Positions 1-5,160 of a stretch of 7,130 bases of DNA are shown here, one piece after another. The DNA is from Candidatus Hebobacteria bacterium. GTDB taxonomy: Bacteria; Armatimonadota; Hebobacteria; Hebobacterales; Hebobacteraceae. The stretch is taken from the NCBI GenBank assembly GCA_029821235.1, contig JALGTT010000078.1, forward strand, positions 1 to 7,130, given 5' to 3'. Position 1 is the first letter of the stretch. Each line of letters opens with the position of its first letter. Position numbers and translations under genes: made by a program. The notes beneath the pieces were generated by a model. The model saw only the letters and a list, made by a program, of their open reading frames with translations. It was not told the origin of the DNA and searched no databases.

Positions 1-774
1 ATCGAGGAGGCGCGCGCCCGCGGCCAGCGCGTCACCTGCGACCAGTACCCCTACCCCGCGGGCAGTTCGCCGTTCACCACCCTCCTCCCTCCGTGGGCGC
101 TGGAGGGAGGACCCGCGCGCACCTTGGCCCGGCTGCGCGACGAAGCGGAGCGTGCCCGCATCCGCGCCGCGCTCGCGGGCGCGGAAACCATCCCAGGGTG
201 GGACAACCTCTCCTCCCGCATCGGCTGGGAGCGCTGCATGGTGGGATCCGCGCCCGGGCGGGAGGAATGGGAGGGGAACACCATCGCCGACCTCGCCGCC
301 CGCGCCGGCCGGCCGCCGGAGGAGGTGCTCTTCGACCTGCTCCTCGCCACCCGGGGCGCGGCGATCGGCATCTGGCACCAGATGTGTGAGGAAGATGTGC
401 AGACGGCGATGCGCCACCCCGCCCAGATGGTCGGCAGCGACGGACTCGACACCCCCGGCAGGCCTCACCCTCGCCTGTGGGGCACCTTCCCCCGGGTCCT
501 CGGGCGCTACGTGCGGGAACTGGGGGTGCTCACCCTGGAGCAGGCCGTGCACAAGATGACCGGCAAGACCGCCGCCACCTTCGGCCTCGCGGAGCGGGGC
601 CTCATCAAGCCCGGCTATCGGGCCGACATCTGCGTCTTCGCCCCCGACCGGGTGGCCGACCGCGCCACCTGGGAGGCCCCCACGCGGCCGCCGGAGGGAA
701 TCGTACACGTCATCTGCAACGGAGCGTTCACGCTCCGGGACGGGCGGCAGACGGAGGCGCGGCCGGGACAGTAG
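1..774 (+). CDS. N-acyl-D-amino-acid deacylase / D-aminoacylase family amidohydrolase (C-terminal part, 5' end outside window)
   Basis: An open frame runs from the first base to a TAG at 772-774, giving 257 codons of a protein whose N-terminus lies left of the window. Family enzymes hydrolyse N-acyl-D-amino acids (or related D-peptide/amide substrates) with a zinc-dependent TIM-barrel site in the cytoplasm. Visible family marks are CDQYPYPAGSS near the start (the segment just after the second barrel histidine), MVGSDG with the likely metal-binding Asp at 439-441, HPR at 466-474, the stretch GTFPRVLGRYVRE, and the C-terminal block KMTGKTAATFGLAERG...GYRADICVFAP. The tail is the small beta domain typical of amidohydrolases. 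The Cys and the two upstream His metal ligands are not in view. Substrate cannot be decided. It is convergent with rplL and unrelated to that operon. The family call is secure; the exact activity is inference. Confidence 0.88.
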   Translation: MEEARARGQRVTCDQYPYPAGSSPFTTLLPPWALEGGPARTLARLRDEAERARIRAALAGAETIPGWDNLSSRIGWERCMVGSAPGREEWEGNTIADLAARAGRPPEEVLFDLLLATRGAAIGIWHQMCEEDVQTAMRHPAQMVGSDGLDTPGRPHPRLWGTFPRVLGRYVRELGVLTLEQAVHKMTGKTAATFGLAERGLIKPGYRADICVFAPDRVADRATWEAPTRPPEGIVHVICNGAFTLRDGRQTEARPGQ

Positions 775-786
775 CCACACGCGCCC

Positions 787-826
787 GCGCCCATTTTCCG
801 GCCGCCGCAGGCCGGAGAATGGGCGC
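787..826. terminator. 17-bp stem hairpin between convergent genes
   Basis: GCGCCCATTTTCCGGCC (787-803) is complementary to 810-826 except for one position, which is a G-U pair in plus-strand RNA and an A-C mismatch in minus-strand RNA; the loop is 6 bases. It starts 13 bases after the amidohydrolase stop codon, so it is best placed to end that transcript. No U-run follows, so it may act as a 3'-end stabilising or pausing structure instead of a classical intrinsic terminator. Confidence 0.6.
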
Positions 827-831
827 GGAAA

Positions 832-852
832 TCACGACCCACCGGGTCGTGA
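832..852 (-). terminator. rplL-side terminator hairpin
   Basis: TCACGACCC (832-840) and GGGTCGTGA (844-852) form a perfect 9-bp stem with a 3-base loop, 16 bases downstream of the rplL stop. Read on the minus strand the stem is followed by TTTCC, a short U-run, so it probably ends the rplJL transcript. It is symmetrical and could also serve the convergent gene. Confidence 0.6.
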
Positions 853-868
853 GCCCGAAGAACCGGCG

Positions 869-1249
869 CTACTTCACCTCCACGGTGGCTCCCGCCTCTT
901 CCAGGGTCTTCTTGGCGGCCTCGGCCTCCTCCTTGCTGACGGCCTCCTTCACCGGCTTGGGCACGCCCTCCACGAGTTCCTTCGCTTCCTTCAGGCCGAG
1001 GCTGGTGAGTTCCCGCACCGCCTTGATCACGTTGATCTTCTTCTCGCCGAAACTGGTGAGAATGACGTCGAACTGCGTCTTCTCCTCCTCGGCCTCCGCG
1101 GCGGGTGCGCCCCCGGCGGCTACCGGAGCGGCCATCGCCATGGCGCTCACCCCGAACTTCTCCTGGATCGCCTCCACCAGCTCGTTCAGCTCCACGACCG
1201 TCATCTCTTCGATCGCGGCGATGATCTCATCATTGCTCAACTTCGCCAT
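869..1249 (-). CDS. rplL: 50S ribosomal protein L7/L12
   Basis: Encodes the L7/L12 stalk protein, present in several copies bound to L10, which recruits and stimulates the translational GTPases. Residues 1-30 (AKLSNDEIIAAIEEMTVVEL) match the dimerising and L10-binding domain. An Ala/Pro/Gly/Glu-rich hinge follows (AAPVAAGGAPAAEAEEE). The C-terminal globular domain carries the family signature KINVIKAVRELTSLGLKEAK and ends in ATVEVK. The length (126 aa) is normal. Two adjacent ATG codons exist at 1252 and 1249. The Shine-Dalgarno GGAGG at 1256-1260 lies 3 bases from the first and 6 from the second, so 1249 is preferred. It is the last gene of the operon, 69 bases after rplJ, and is followed by a terminator hairpin instead of rpoB. 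Confidence 0.97.
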   Translation of the reverse strand: MAKLSNDEIIAAIEEMTVVELNELVEAIQEKFGVSAMAMAAPVAAGGAPAAEAEEEKTQFDVILTSFGEKKINVIKAVRELTSLGLKEAKELVEGVPKPVKEAVSKEEAEAAKKTLEEAGATVEVK

Positions 1250-1321
1250 CATCTTCCTCCGTTCAGGATTGTCTCGTCTCGAACATCAAATACATTCGCG
1301 CCCAACGGACGCCTCTGCGTT

Positions 1322-1858
1322 CTAGGCGCCCGCGGCCGCCTGTCCTTCCTTCTGTTCGGCCAGCGCCCGGAGCGTGAGCACCAGATCCCGCGGCCCGGCC
1401 TGCAGCACGCTGACCAGCCGGCTGAGCGGGGCCGACAGCACGCCCACCAGCCGCCCCAAGAGTTCTTCCCTGGGAGGCAGGGTGGCGATCTGCTCCAGCA
1501 CGGGCGCTTCCAGCACTCGGCCGTCCATCCACCCGCCTTTGAACGTCAACTGTTCGTGTGTCTTGGCGAAGGCGGCCAGTTCTTTGAGCACCGGCACCGC
1601 GTCCTCGGGAGCGAAGGTCACGGCCACCGGCCCTTCGAGAAACCGTTTCAGGTCGGCCCGCTCCCCCTCTCCCAGCGCGCGCTTGAGCAGGCTGTTCTTC
1701 ACCACCCGCATCCGGCCGCCCGCCTTGACCAGCGCCCGGCGCAACTCGTTGATCTCCTTCACCGTCAGCCCGCGGTAGTCGGTGAGGATCAACGCGCCCG
1801 GTTGCGCCAGTGCTTCTTCGAGTTCGGCGACCACTCGCGTCTTCTCGGCTTTCCGCAC
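1322..1858 (-). CDS. rplJ: 50S ribosomal protein L10
   Basis: L10 anchors the stalk: its N-terminal domain binds 23S rRNA beside L11 and its C-terminal helix carries L7/L12 dimers. The 178 aa product starts MRKAEKTRVVAELEEAL, contains ILTDYRGLTVKEINELRRAL and MRVVKNSLLKRALGEG, and has the expected GPVAVTFAPEDAVPVLKEL core. It ends in a C-terminal helix (LSRLVSVLQAGPRDLVLTLR) and an Ala-rich tail. The start is GTG at 1856-1858, supported by AAAGGAGGT (1864-1872) five bases upstream. It sits downstream of a structured leader that looks like the L10-leader regulator, so translation is probably repressed by the L10-(L7/L12) complex. It is co-transcribed with rplL. Confidence 0.97.
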   Translation of the reverse strand: MRKAEKTRVVAELEEALAQPGALILTDYRGLTVKEINELRRALVKAGGRMRVVKNSLLKRALGEGERADLKRFLEGPVAVTFAPEDAVPVLKELAAFAKTHEQLTFKGGWMDGRVLEAPVLEQIATLPPREELLGRLVGVLSAPLSRLVSVLQAGPRDLVLTLRALAEQKEGQAAAGA

Positions 1859-1863
1859 GCACT

Positions 1864-1872
1864 ACCTCCTTT
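1864..1872 (-). promoter_or_regulatory. rplJ ribosome binding site
   Basis: On the minus strand AAAGGAGGT precedes the GTG start by five bases. This nearly ideal Shine-Dalgarno fixes the non-ATG start of rplJ and lies just downstream of the leader hairpin at 1881-1904. Confidence 0.85.
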
Positions 1873-1880
1873 CGACGAAG

Positions 1881-1904
1881 AATCCCCCGCCGAGGCGGGG
1901 GATT
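1881..1904 (-). terminator. Possible attenuator hairpin in the rplJ leader
   Basis: A perfect 11-bp inverted repeat, with arms 1881-1891 and 1894-1904 separated by 2 bases, lies nine bases before the rplJ Shine-Dalgarno. In RNA it would form a very stable stem with a 4-base loop. The bases after it on the minus strand (CTTCGTCG) are only mildly U-rich. It may be the terminator arm of the L10 leader, a pause site, or a structure that exposes the ribosome binding site. Confidence 0.5.
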
Positions 1905-1911
1905 GCAGATG

Positions 1912-1928
1912 GGCCGCGTGCCGCGGCC
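1912..1928 (-). other. Short hairpin in the rplJ leader
   Basis: GGCCGCG (1912-1918) and CGCGGCC (1922-1928) form a perfect 7-bp stem with a 3-base loop between the L10-leader core and the hairpin next to the ribosome binding site. It is probably part of the same leader fold. Confidence 0.45.
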
Positions 1929-1937
1929 GACACCGTC

Positions 1938-2008
1938 ATCCCTGCCTCGGCAGGCGTCCGCCGCACGGCGGACATTATCCGAAGACCTGCTGTCTCGGGC
2001 AGAATGTT
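1938..2008 (-). ncRNA. Ribosomal protein L10 leader (cis-regulatory RNA)
   Basis: On the minus strand this stretch carries CCGAGACAGCAGG and, 33 bases on, CCTGCCGAGG, the paired conserved blocks I recall from the L10-leader family of rplJL operons. Inner stem: GCAGG (1986-1990) with CCTGC (1950-1954). Outer stem: CTGCC (1998-2002) with GGCAG (1942-1946). Purine-rich CGAGACA faces GA in the internal loop, as in a kink-turn. A perfect 8-bp hairpin (1956-1963 with 1966-1973) caps the inner arm. In known systems L10 bound to L7/L12 binds this RNA and represses its own operon. The position, directly before rplJ in a 166-base gap, fits. Assignment is from remembered consensus, not a covariance-model search. 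Confidence 0.78.
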
Positions 2009-2024
2009 CTCTATTCGGTTGCCG

Positions 2025-2729
2025 TCAGAGTGACTCTCCCAAGGCCTGCGCGGCCGCCACGTCCACCAACAGCGACGGCCCCATGGTGGAACTGATGGCC
2101 ACCTTGCGGATATACTGGCCCCTGGCCGAAGGCGGCTTCGCCCGCAGGATCGCCGCCATCAGGGTGGCCAGGTTCTCCACCAGTTTCTCCACTTCATAGG
2201 ACACCTTGCCGATGGGCGCGTGGATGACGCCTCCCTTGTCCATGCGGAACTGCACCCGCCCGGACTTGAGTTCCTTCACGATTCGCGCGATGTCCTCCCC
2301 CACCGTCCCCGCCTTCGCATTGGGCATCCGCGGACCGAGCTTCTTTCCCAGGCGGCCCACTATCCGCATCATGTCCCGGCTGGCTACCAGCACGTCGAAA
2401 TCCTTCCAGCCGCCCTCGATCTTGGCCACCAGGTCCTGGCCGCCAACCACATCCGCGCCGGCCGCCTCCGCCTCCGCCGCCTTCTCGCCCTGCGCGAAGG
2501 CCACCACCCGCGGCGACTTGCCGCTGCCGTGGGGCAGAGCCACCACCCCGCGCACCGTCTGCTCGCCCGACCGGGCGTCCACGCCCAGACGGATCGCCAC
2601 CTCCACGGTCTCGTCGAACTTGGCCGAAGCCGATTCCTTGATCCGCCGAAGCGCCTCCTCGGGAGAATACGTCTGCTCCCGATCCAGCGTCTTCACCGCG
2701 GTCTCATATCGCTTGCCGTGCTTTCCCAT
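2025..2729 (-). CDS. rplA: 50S ribosomal protein L1
   Basis: L1 forms the mobile L1 stalk that helps release deacylated tRNA from the E site; in many bacteria it also represses its own operon. The 234 aa product starts MGKHGKRYETAVKTLDREQ and shows ALPHGSGKSPRVVAFAQGEKA, VGRLGKKLGPR, RMDKGGVIHAPIGK and SSTMGPSLLVDV, all L1 landmarks. The length is normal. The signature usually read as LGPRG-x-MPNPK is here LGPRMPNAK (residues 131-139): two residues are absent and a Pro is replaced by Ala, an uncommon change in a very conserved loop. The ATG at 2727-2729 lies 4 bases after the rplK stop, so translation is probably coupled. GGAAGAG within the end of rplK can serve as its Shine-Dalgarno. Confidence 0.96.
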   Translation of the reverse strand: MGKHGKRYETAVKTLDREQTYSPEEALRRIKESASAKFDETVEVAIRLGVDARSGEQTVRGVVALPHGSGKSPRVVAFAQGEKAAEAEAAGADVVGGQDLVAKIEGGWKDFDVLVASRDMMRIVGRLGKKLGPRMPNAKAGTVGEDIARIVKELKSGRVQFRMDKGGVIHAPIGKVSYEVEKLVENLATLMAAILRAKPPSARGQYIRKVAISSTMGPSLLVDVAAAQALGESL

Positions 2730-2733
2730 AGCA

Positions 2734-3162
2734 TCACTCTTCCACGACTTCGAGTCCCATGCTGCGCGCGGTGCCCTCGATCACCCGCATCGCCGCCTCT
2801 ATATCGTTGGCGTTCAGGTCCCGCATCTTGATCTCGGCGATCTCCTTCACCTGGGCCTTCGTCACCTGGCCCGCCGTCTCTCTGCCGGCCAGCCCCGATC
2901 CCTTCTCTATGCCCGCGGCCTTCCGCAGGAGCTGTGACGCGGGGGGCGTCTTCAGTTCGAAGGTGTAGGACCGGTCCTCGTAGATGGTCACCTCCACGGG
3001 AACGATGGACCCCACCTGATTCGCGGTGGCGGCGTTGTAGGCCTTGATCAGTTCCATCAAGTTGATCCCATGGGGGGCCAGGGTGGGCCCGACGGGAGGC
3101 CCGGTGGTCGCCTTGCCGGCCTCGATCTGTAGTTTGACTACCGCTCGCACCTTTTTCGCCAT
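2734..3162 (-). CDS. rplK: 50S ribosomal protein L11
   Basis: L11 binds the GTPase-associated region of 23S rRNA with L10, contacts elongation factors, and is the site of thiostrepton action and of RelA activation in known bacteria. The 142 aa product has the full family pattern: MAKKVRAVVKLQIEAGKA, PPVGPTLAPHGINLMELIKAYNAAT, YEDRSYTFELKTPPASQLLRKAAG, and the C-terminal rRNA-binding part KMRDLNANDIEAAMRVIEGT. In the N-terminal proline loop, residues 19-26 are TTGPPVGP; the Pro usual at position 20 is Thr, while Pro22, 23 and 26 are kept. The start ATG at 3160-3162 has only a weak Shine-Dalgarno (GAGAG). It lies 24 bases after nusG and 4 before rplA. Confidence 0.97.
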   Translation of the reverse strand: MAKKVRAVVKLQIEAGKATTGPPVGPTLAPHGINLMELIKAYNAATANQVGSIVPVEVTIYEDRSYTFELKTPPASQLLRKAAGIEKGSGLAGRETAGQVTKAQVKEIAEIKMRDLNANDIEAAMRVIEGTARSMGLEVVEE

Positions 3163-3186
3163 CGGCTGTCGCTCTCTATCAGTCGC

Positions 3187-3717
3187 TCAGTCCAGTTTCT
3201 CTACGTCCGCGAAGTCCACCTCCACGGGCGTCTCCCGGCCGAAGATGGAGACCAGCACCTTCAACTTCTCCCGCTTCAGGTCCAGGTCCATCACCTTGCC
3301 GTGGATGCCCTCGAAGGGCTCGGAGGTAATGCGCACCGTCTCGCCGATATCCCACGCGGCCCGCAGGGAGGGCGCCTCCTCGCTCACCTGGGCCAGCAGG
3401 CGCTCCACCTCCTCCGGCCGCAGGGCGACGGGCTGGCGGTCCGGCCCCACAAAGCCGGTTACGCCCATCGTGCTCCGCACCAGATGCCGGGTCTCGTCGT
3501 CCAGCTCCATCTCCACGATCACGTACCCGGGGAACACCTTGTGCTTGGTCACCTGTCGGCGGCCCCTTCTGGTGCCCCGCAGTTCTTCCTCGGTGGGCAC
3601 CAGAATATGGCCGATCCGCTCCTTCAACCCCGCAGAGGCGGCCCGGCGCTCGATGCTCCTCTTGACCTTGTCCTCATATCCCGTGAAAGTATGGACTACG
3701 TACCACTGTTTAGCCAT
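3187..3717 (-). CDS. nusG: Transcription termination/antitermination protein NusG
   Basis: NusG binds RNA polymerase through its NGN domain and the ribosome (S10) or Rho through its KOW domain, so it affects pausing, termination and transcription-translation coupling. The 176 aa product starts AKQWYVVHTFTGYEDKVKRS after the Met. The NGN domain (about residues 4-110) includes KVFPGYVIVEM and STMGVTGFVG. The KOW domain (about 123-176) includes DIGETVRITSEPFEGIHGKV and SIFGRETPVEVDF. The frame is open further upstream, but homology starts at the ATG at 3715-3717, which is preceded by GGGGGATGG; another ATG two codons earlier (3723) is possible. It lies 79 bases after secE and 24 before rplK, in the usual secE-nusG-rplK order. 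Confidence 0.97.
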   Translation of the reverse strand: MAKQWYVVHTFTGYEDKVKRSIERRAASAGLKERIGHILVPTEEELRGTRRGRRQVTKHKVFPGYVIVEMELDDETRHLVRSTMGVTGFVGPDRQPVALRPEEVERLLAQVSEEAPSLRAAWDIGETVRITSEPFEGIHGKVMDLDLKREKLKVLVSIFGRETPVEVDFADVEKLD

Positions 3718-3796
3718 CACCATCCCCCGGCGCCATTCCTGACCACCGATGGACCAGTCGCGAACGCGGCGCCGCCGCGCCCTATACATGCCGCCG

Positions 3797-4027
3797 CTAC
3801 CGTTCGAAAAGGGGCCGCGTCGCCTGCATCACCACCTGATCGCATATCACGATATAGATGCTGACCACGATCACCACCGCGACCACCAGCCCGGTCATCT
3901 TCGCCACCTCTTCCTTGGTGGGCCAGATCACCTTCTGGAGCTCCAGGCGGGAATCGCGCAGATAGGCCTTGAAGCGCGCCCATCGCCCCCGCTTCTTCGC
4001 GTCCTGTTCTCGTCGCTCCTGGGTCAT
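3797..4027 (-). CDS. secE: Preprotein translocase subunit SecE
   Basis: SecE is the small essential subunit clamping SecY in the inner-membrane translocon. The 76 aa product has a charged N-terminus (TQERREQDAKKRGRWARFK), the conserved amphipathic segment ending LELQKVIWPTKEEV (WP at 35-36), and a single membrane segment at about 44-64 (MTGLVVAVVIVVSIYIVICD). This is the short one-helix form found in most bacteria. The frame continues upstream into the tRNA-Trp gene only because no stop intervenes; homology favours the ATG at 4025-4027. No clear Shine-Dalgarno precedes it. A stable hairpin lies 18 bases upstream. Confidence 0.94.
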   Translation of the reverse strand: MTQERREQDAKKRGRWARFKAYLRDSRLELQKVIWPTKEEVAKMTGLVVAVVIVVSIYIVICDQVVMQATRPLFER

Positions 4028-4045
4028 CGCAACCGCGCAATCGCC

Positions 4046-4078
4046 GGCGCCCGACCGTCTGCTTCGGCGGGGGGCGCC
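4046..4078 (-). other. Hairpin between tRNA-Trp and secE
   Basis: GGCGCCC and GGGCGCC arms (4046-4052 and 4072-4078) form a perfect 7-bp stem around a GC-rich loop that can pair further. It lies between the tRNA 3' end and secE and has no U-run. It may protect the 5' end left after tRNA excision or lower secE expression; the function is inference. Confidence 0.45.
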
Positions 4079-4102
4079 GTTCCTGTTTCCACCGCAGTGC
4101 CC

Positions 4103-4178
4103 TGGCAGGCCCGGCCGGACTCGAACCGACAACACCCGGTTTTGGAGACCGGTGCTCTGCCAATTGAGCTACGGGCCT
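4103..4178 (-). tRNA. trnW: tRNA-Trp (anticodon CCA)
   Basis: The minus strand folds into a complete 76-base tRNA. The acceptor stem is AGGCCCG with CGGGCCT, the D arm GCTC...GAGC, and the anticodon stem CCGGT/ACCGG with loop CTCCAAA (anticodon CCA). The T arm is GTCGG/CCGGC with loop TTCGAGT. The discriminator base is G, as expected for tRNA-Trp, and the 3' CCA is encoded at 4103-4105. It sits between rpmG and secE, an arrangement known in several bacterial phyla, and is probably processed out of the operon transcript, since I see no promoter in the 66 bases before it. Confidence 0.97.
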
Positions 4179-4244
4179 GTCGCTGCCAAGGACCTGCTTT
4201 TCGCTCGTCCATCCCCCAGGCCGCGGCCGCCGTCGCGCCCAGCG

Positions 4245-4436
4245 CTAGCGGCCCGCCCGGGCCGTCAATCCCGTTTCCCGGTGCTCGGTGTGCTTCCGGC
4301 AAACGCGGCAGTACTTCTTCAGCCTCATGCGGTCCGGATCGTTCCGCCTGTTCTTATAACTCGTGTAGTTCCGGCTGCGGCACTCCGTGCACGCCCACCA
4401 GAAACCACGATCGCGAATTCTCGCCTGCCGCGGCAC
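4245..4436 (-). CDS. rpmG: 50S ribosomal protein L33
   Basis: L33 is a small large-subunit protein near the E site. The core ACTECRSRNYTSYKNRRNDP, then RMRLKKYCRVCRKHTEHRET, matches the family closely. Cys16, 19, 43 and 46 (two CxxC pairs) make it the zinc-ribbon form. From the GTG at 4434-4436 the product is 63 aa, against about 50 usual, with roughly ten extra residues at each end. This start is chosen because AAGGGAG (4445-4451) lies 8 bases upstream. An ATG at 4473-4475 would give 76 aa but has no good Shine-Dalgarno and adds unrelated residues. It is the first gene of the operon, 66 bases before tRNA-Trp. Confidence 0.93.
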   Translation of the reverse strand: MPRQARIRDRGFWWACTECRSRNYTSYKNRRNDPDRMRLKKYCRVCRKHTEHRETGLTARAGR

Positions 4437-4444
4437 TGCTGCCA

Positions 4445-4451
4445 CTCCCTT
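4445..4451 (-). promoter_or_regulatory. rpmG ribosome binding site
   Basis: AAGGGAG on the minus strand lies 8 bases before a GTG codon in the L33 frame. It decides for that GTG over the upstream ATG. Confidence 0.6.
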
Positions 4452-4529
4452 CAACGCGTCGCCCGCGTTGGACATCCCGGCCTGGGACCGCGTCCGCGGG
4501 TTCCGCCTTCTACCAGGCCAAACAAAACC

Positions 4530-4561
4530 GAGCCGGCGCCTCTAACATTCCAGCCCGGCTC
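4530..4561 (-). terminator. Terminator-like hairpin in the rpmG leader
   Basis: GAGCCGG (4555-4561) and CCGGCTC (4530-4536) form a perfect 7-bp stem with an 18-base loop. On the minus strand it is followed directly by GGTTTTGTTT (4520-4529). This is the form of an intrinsic terminator, yet it starts only about 20 bases after the predicted transcription start and about 95 bases before rpmG, so it is a candidate attenuator. The long loop weakens it. Confidence 0.45.
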
Positions 4562-4586
4562 ACCACCAGCTTGTTCAGCCAGCGGT

Positions 4587-4615
4587 AATCTACCACATCC
4601 CCCACGCTCAGTCAA
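4587..4615 (-). promoter_or_regulatory. Sigma-70-type promoter for the rpmG-secE-nusG-rpl operon
   Basis: On the minus strand TTGACT (4610-4615) and TAGATT (4587-4592) are separated by exactly 17 bases. Each differs from the consensus hexamer by one or two bases. Predicted start of transcription is near 4580, giving a leader of about 145 bases before rpmG. No other convincing promoter is seen between here and secE. Confidence 0.75.
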
Positions 4616-4666
4616 GGGCTGCCGCACGGGCGCGACCGGCGAAGCCCGGCCCCGGAGCCCCCGCCT

Positions 4667-5005
4667 TCATGCGAACCGCCAGAGCGCGCCGAGCCCCCAC
4701 AGGTGGTAGAGGTTCACGGCCAGCATGGCGATCACGGTAGCCCAGGCCAGCGCCCTTCCCAACCGCTGGCGGTAGGTCCAGGCGATCAGCCCCGCCGCCA
4801 CCGCCGTCAACATCATCTTCCCCGGCACGAATAGACCGTGGCTCAACAGCCACGCCATGAACGGATTCGCCTCCGAGATGCCGCAGGTGAACGCGATCAA
4901 GGACAAACTCATGTCGGCAAGCCCCAGAATCAGGTAGCCGGTGCCGATTACCAGCCCCTTCGCCGGCCGCCGCCTCAACGCCGCAACCTCTATCCGCCTC
5001 ATCAT
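4667..5005 (-). CDS. Small integral membrane protein, DUF5658-like
   Basis: The 112 aa product has a basic N-terminus (RRIEVAALRRRPAK) and about three membrane segments near residues 18-40, 57-75 and 84-105. The pattern ILGLADMSLSLIAFTCGISEANPFM followed by GKMML fits the DUF5658 family: an Asp in the first helix, then an EANP motif and a Lys before the second helix. The function of that family is not known. Two adjacent ATGs (5005 and 5002) are both possible; the only Shine-Dalgarno-like bases (AGGG) are better spaced from the second. It stands alone between the rpmG promoter and the ceramidase-like gene. No clear terminator follows it, so some read-through into the rpmG operon is possible. 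Confidence 0.75.
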   Translation of the reverse strand: MMRRIEVAALRRRPAKGLVIGTGYLILGLADMSLSLIAFTCGISEANPFMAWLLSHGLFVPGKMMLTAVAAGLIAWTYRQRLGRALAWATVIAMLAVNLYHLWGLGALWRFA

Positions 5006-5069
5006 CAGCCCTGGTCAGAACCAACAGAATACTGAAGCGCGAGCCCCCGCTCGCGCCATTGTTACTATT

Positions 5070-5106
5070 CCCCCCCATCACCCCTCCTCCCTTCCGGAAT
5101 CCCCCC
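5070..5106 (-). other. G-run cluster (potential G-quadruplex)
   Basis: The minus strand reads six G, then three, four and seven G, separated by loops of 9, 4 and 4 bases. This fits a relaxed four-run G-quadruplex pattern. It lies 65 bases before the DUF5658-like gene, in the 155-base gap after the ceramidase-like gene. I see no convincing promoter in that gap. Confidence 0.4.
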
Positions 5107-5160
5107 AATTATCGCCCCGGCGTGTAGCCCCCGCCGCCATCGGGGTATAGAGGGGTCAGG

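Noticed and set aside
477..1325. 282-codon plus-strand open frame spanning the amidohydrolase end and rplL
   Set aside because: It is out of frame with the amidohydrolase, runs through the terminator hairpins and is antisense to rplL.
1881..1973. Cluster of palindromes before rplJ read as a mobile REP-type repeat array
   Set aside because: The conserved L10-leader blocks explain most of it, and no repeated unit is seen elsewhere in the window.
4028..4135. 36-residue N-terminal extension of SecE reaching into tRNA-Trp
   Set aside because: The added residues match no SecE family member and are encoded by the tRNA gene and spacer.
4470..4505. T-box-like GGCGGAACCCGCGG before rpmG
   Set aside because: It differs from the T-box core, no specifier stem is seen, and a T-box before a ribosomal protein gene would be unusual.
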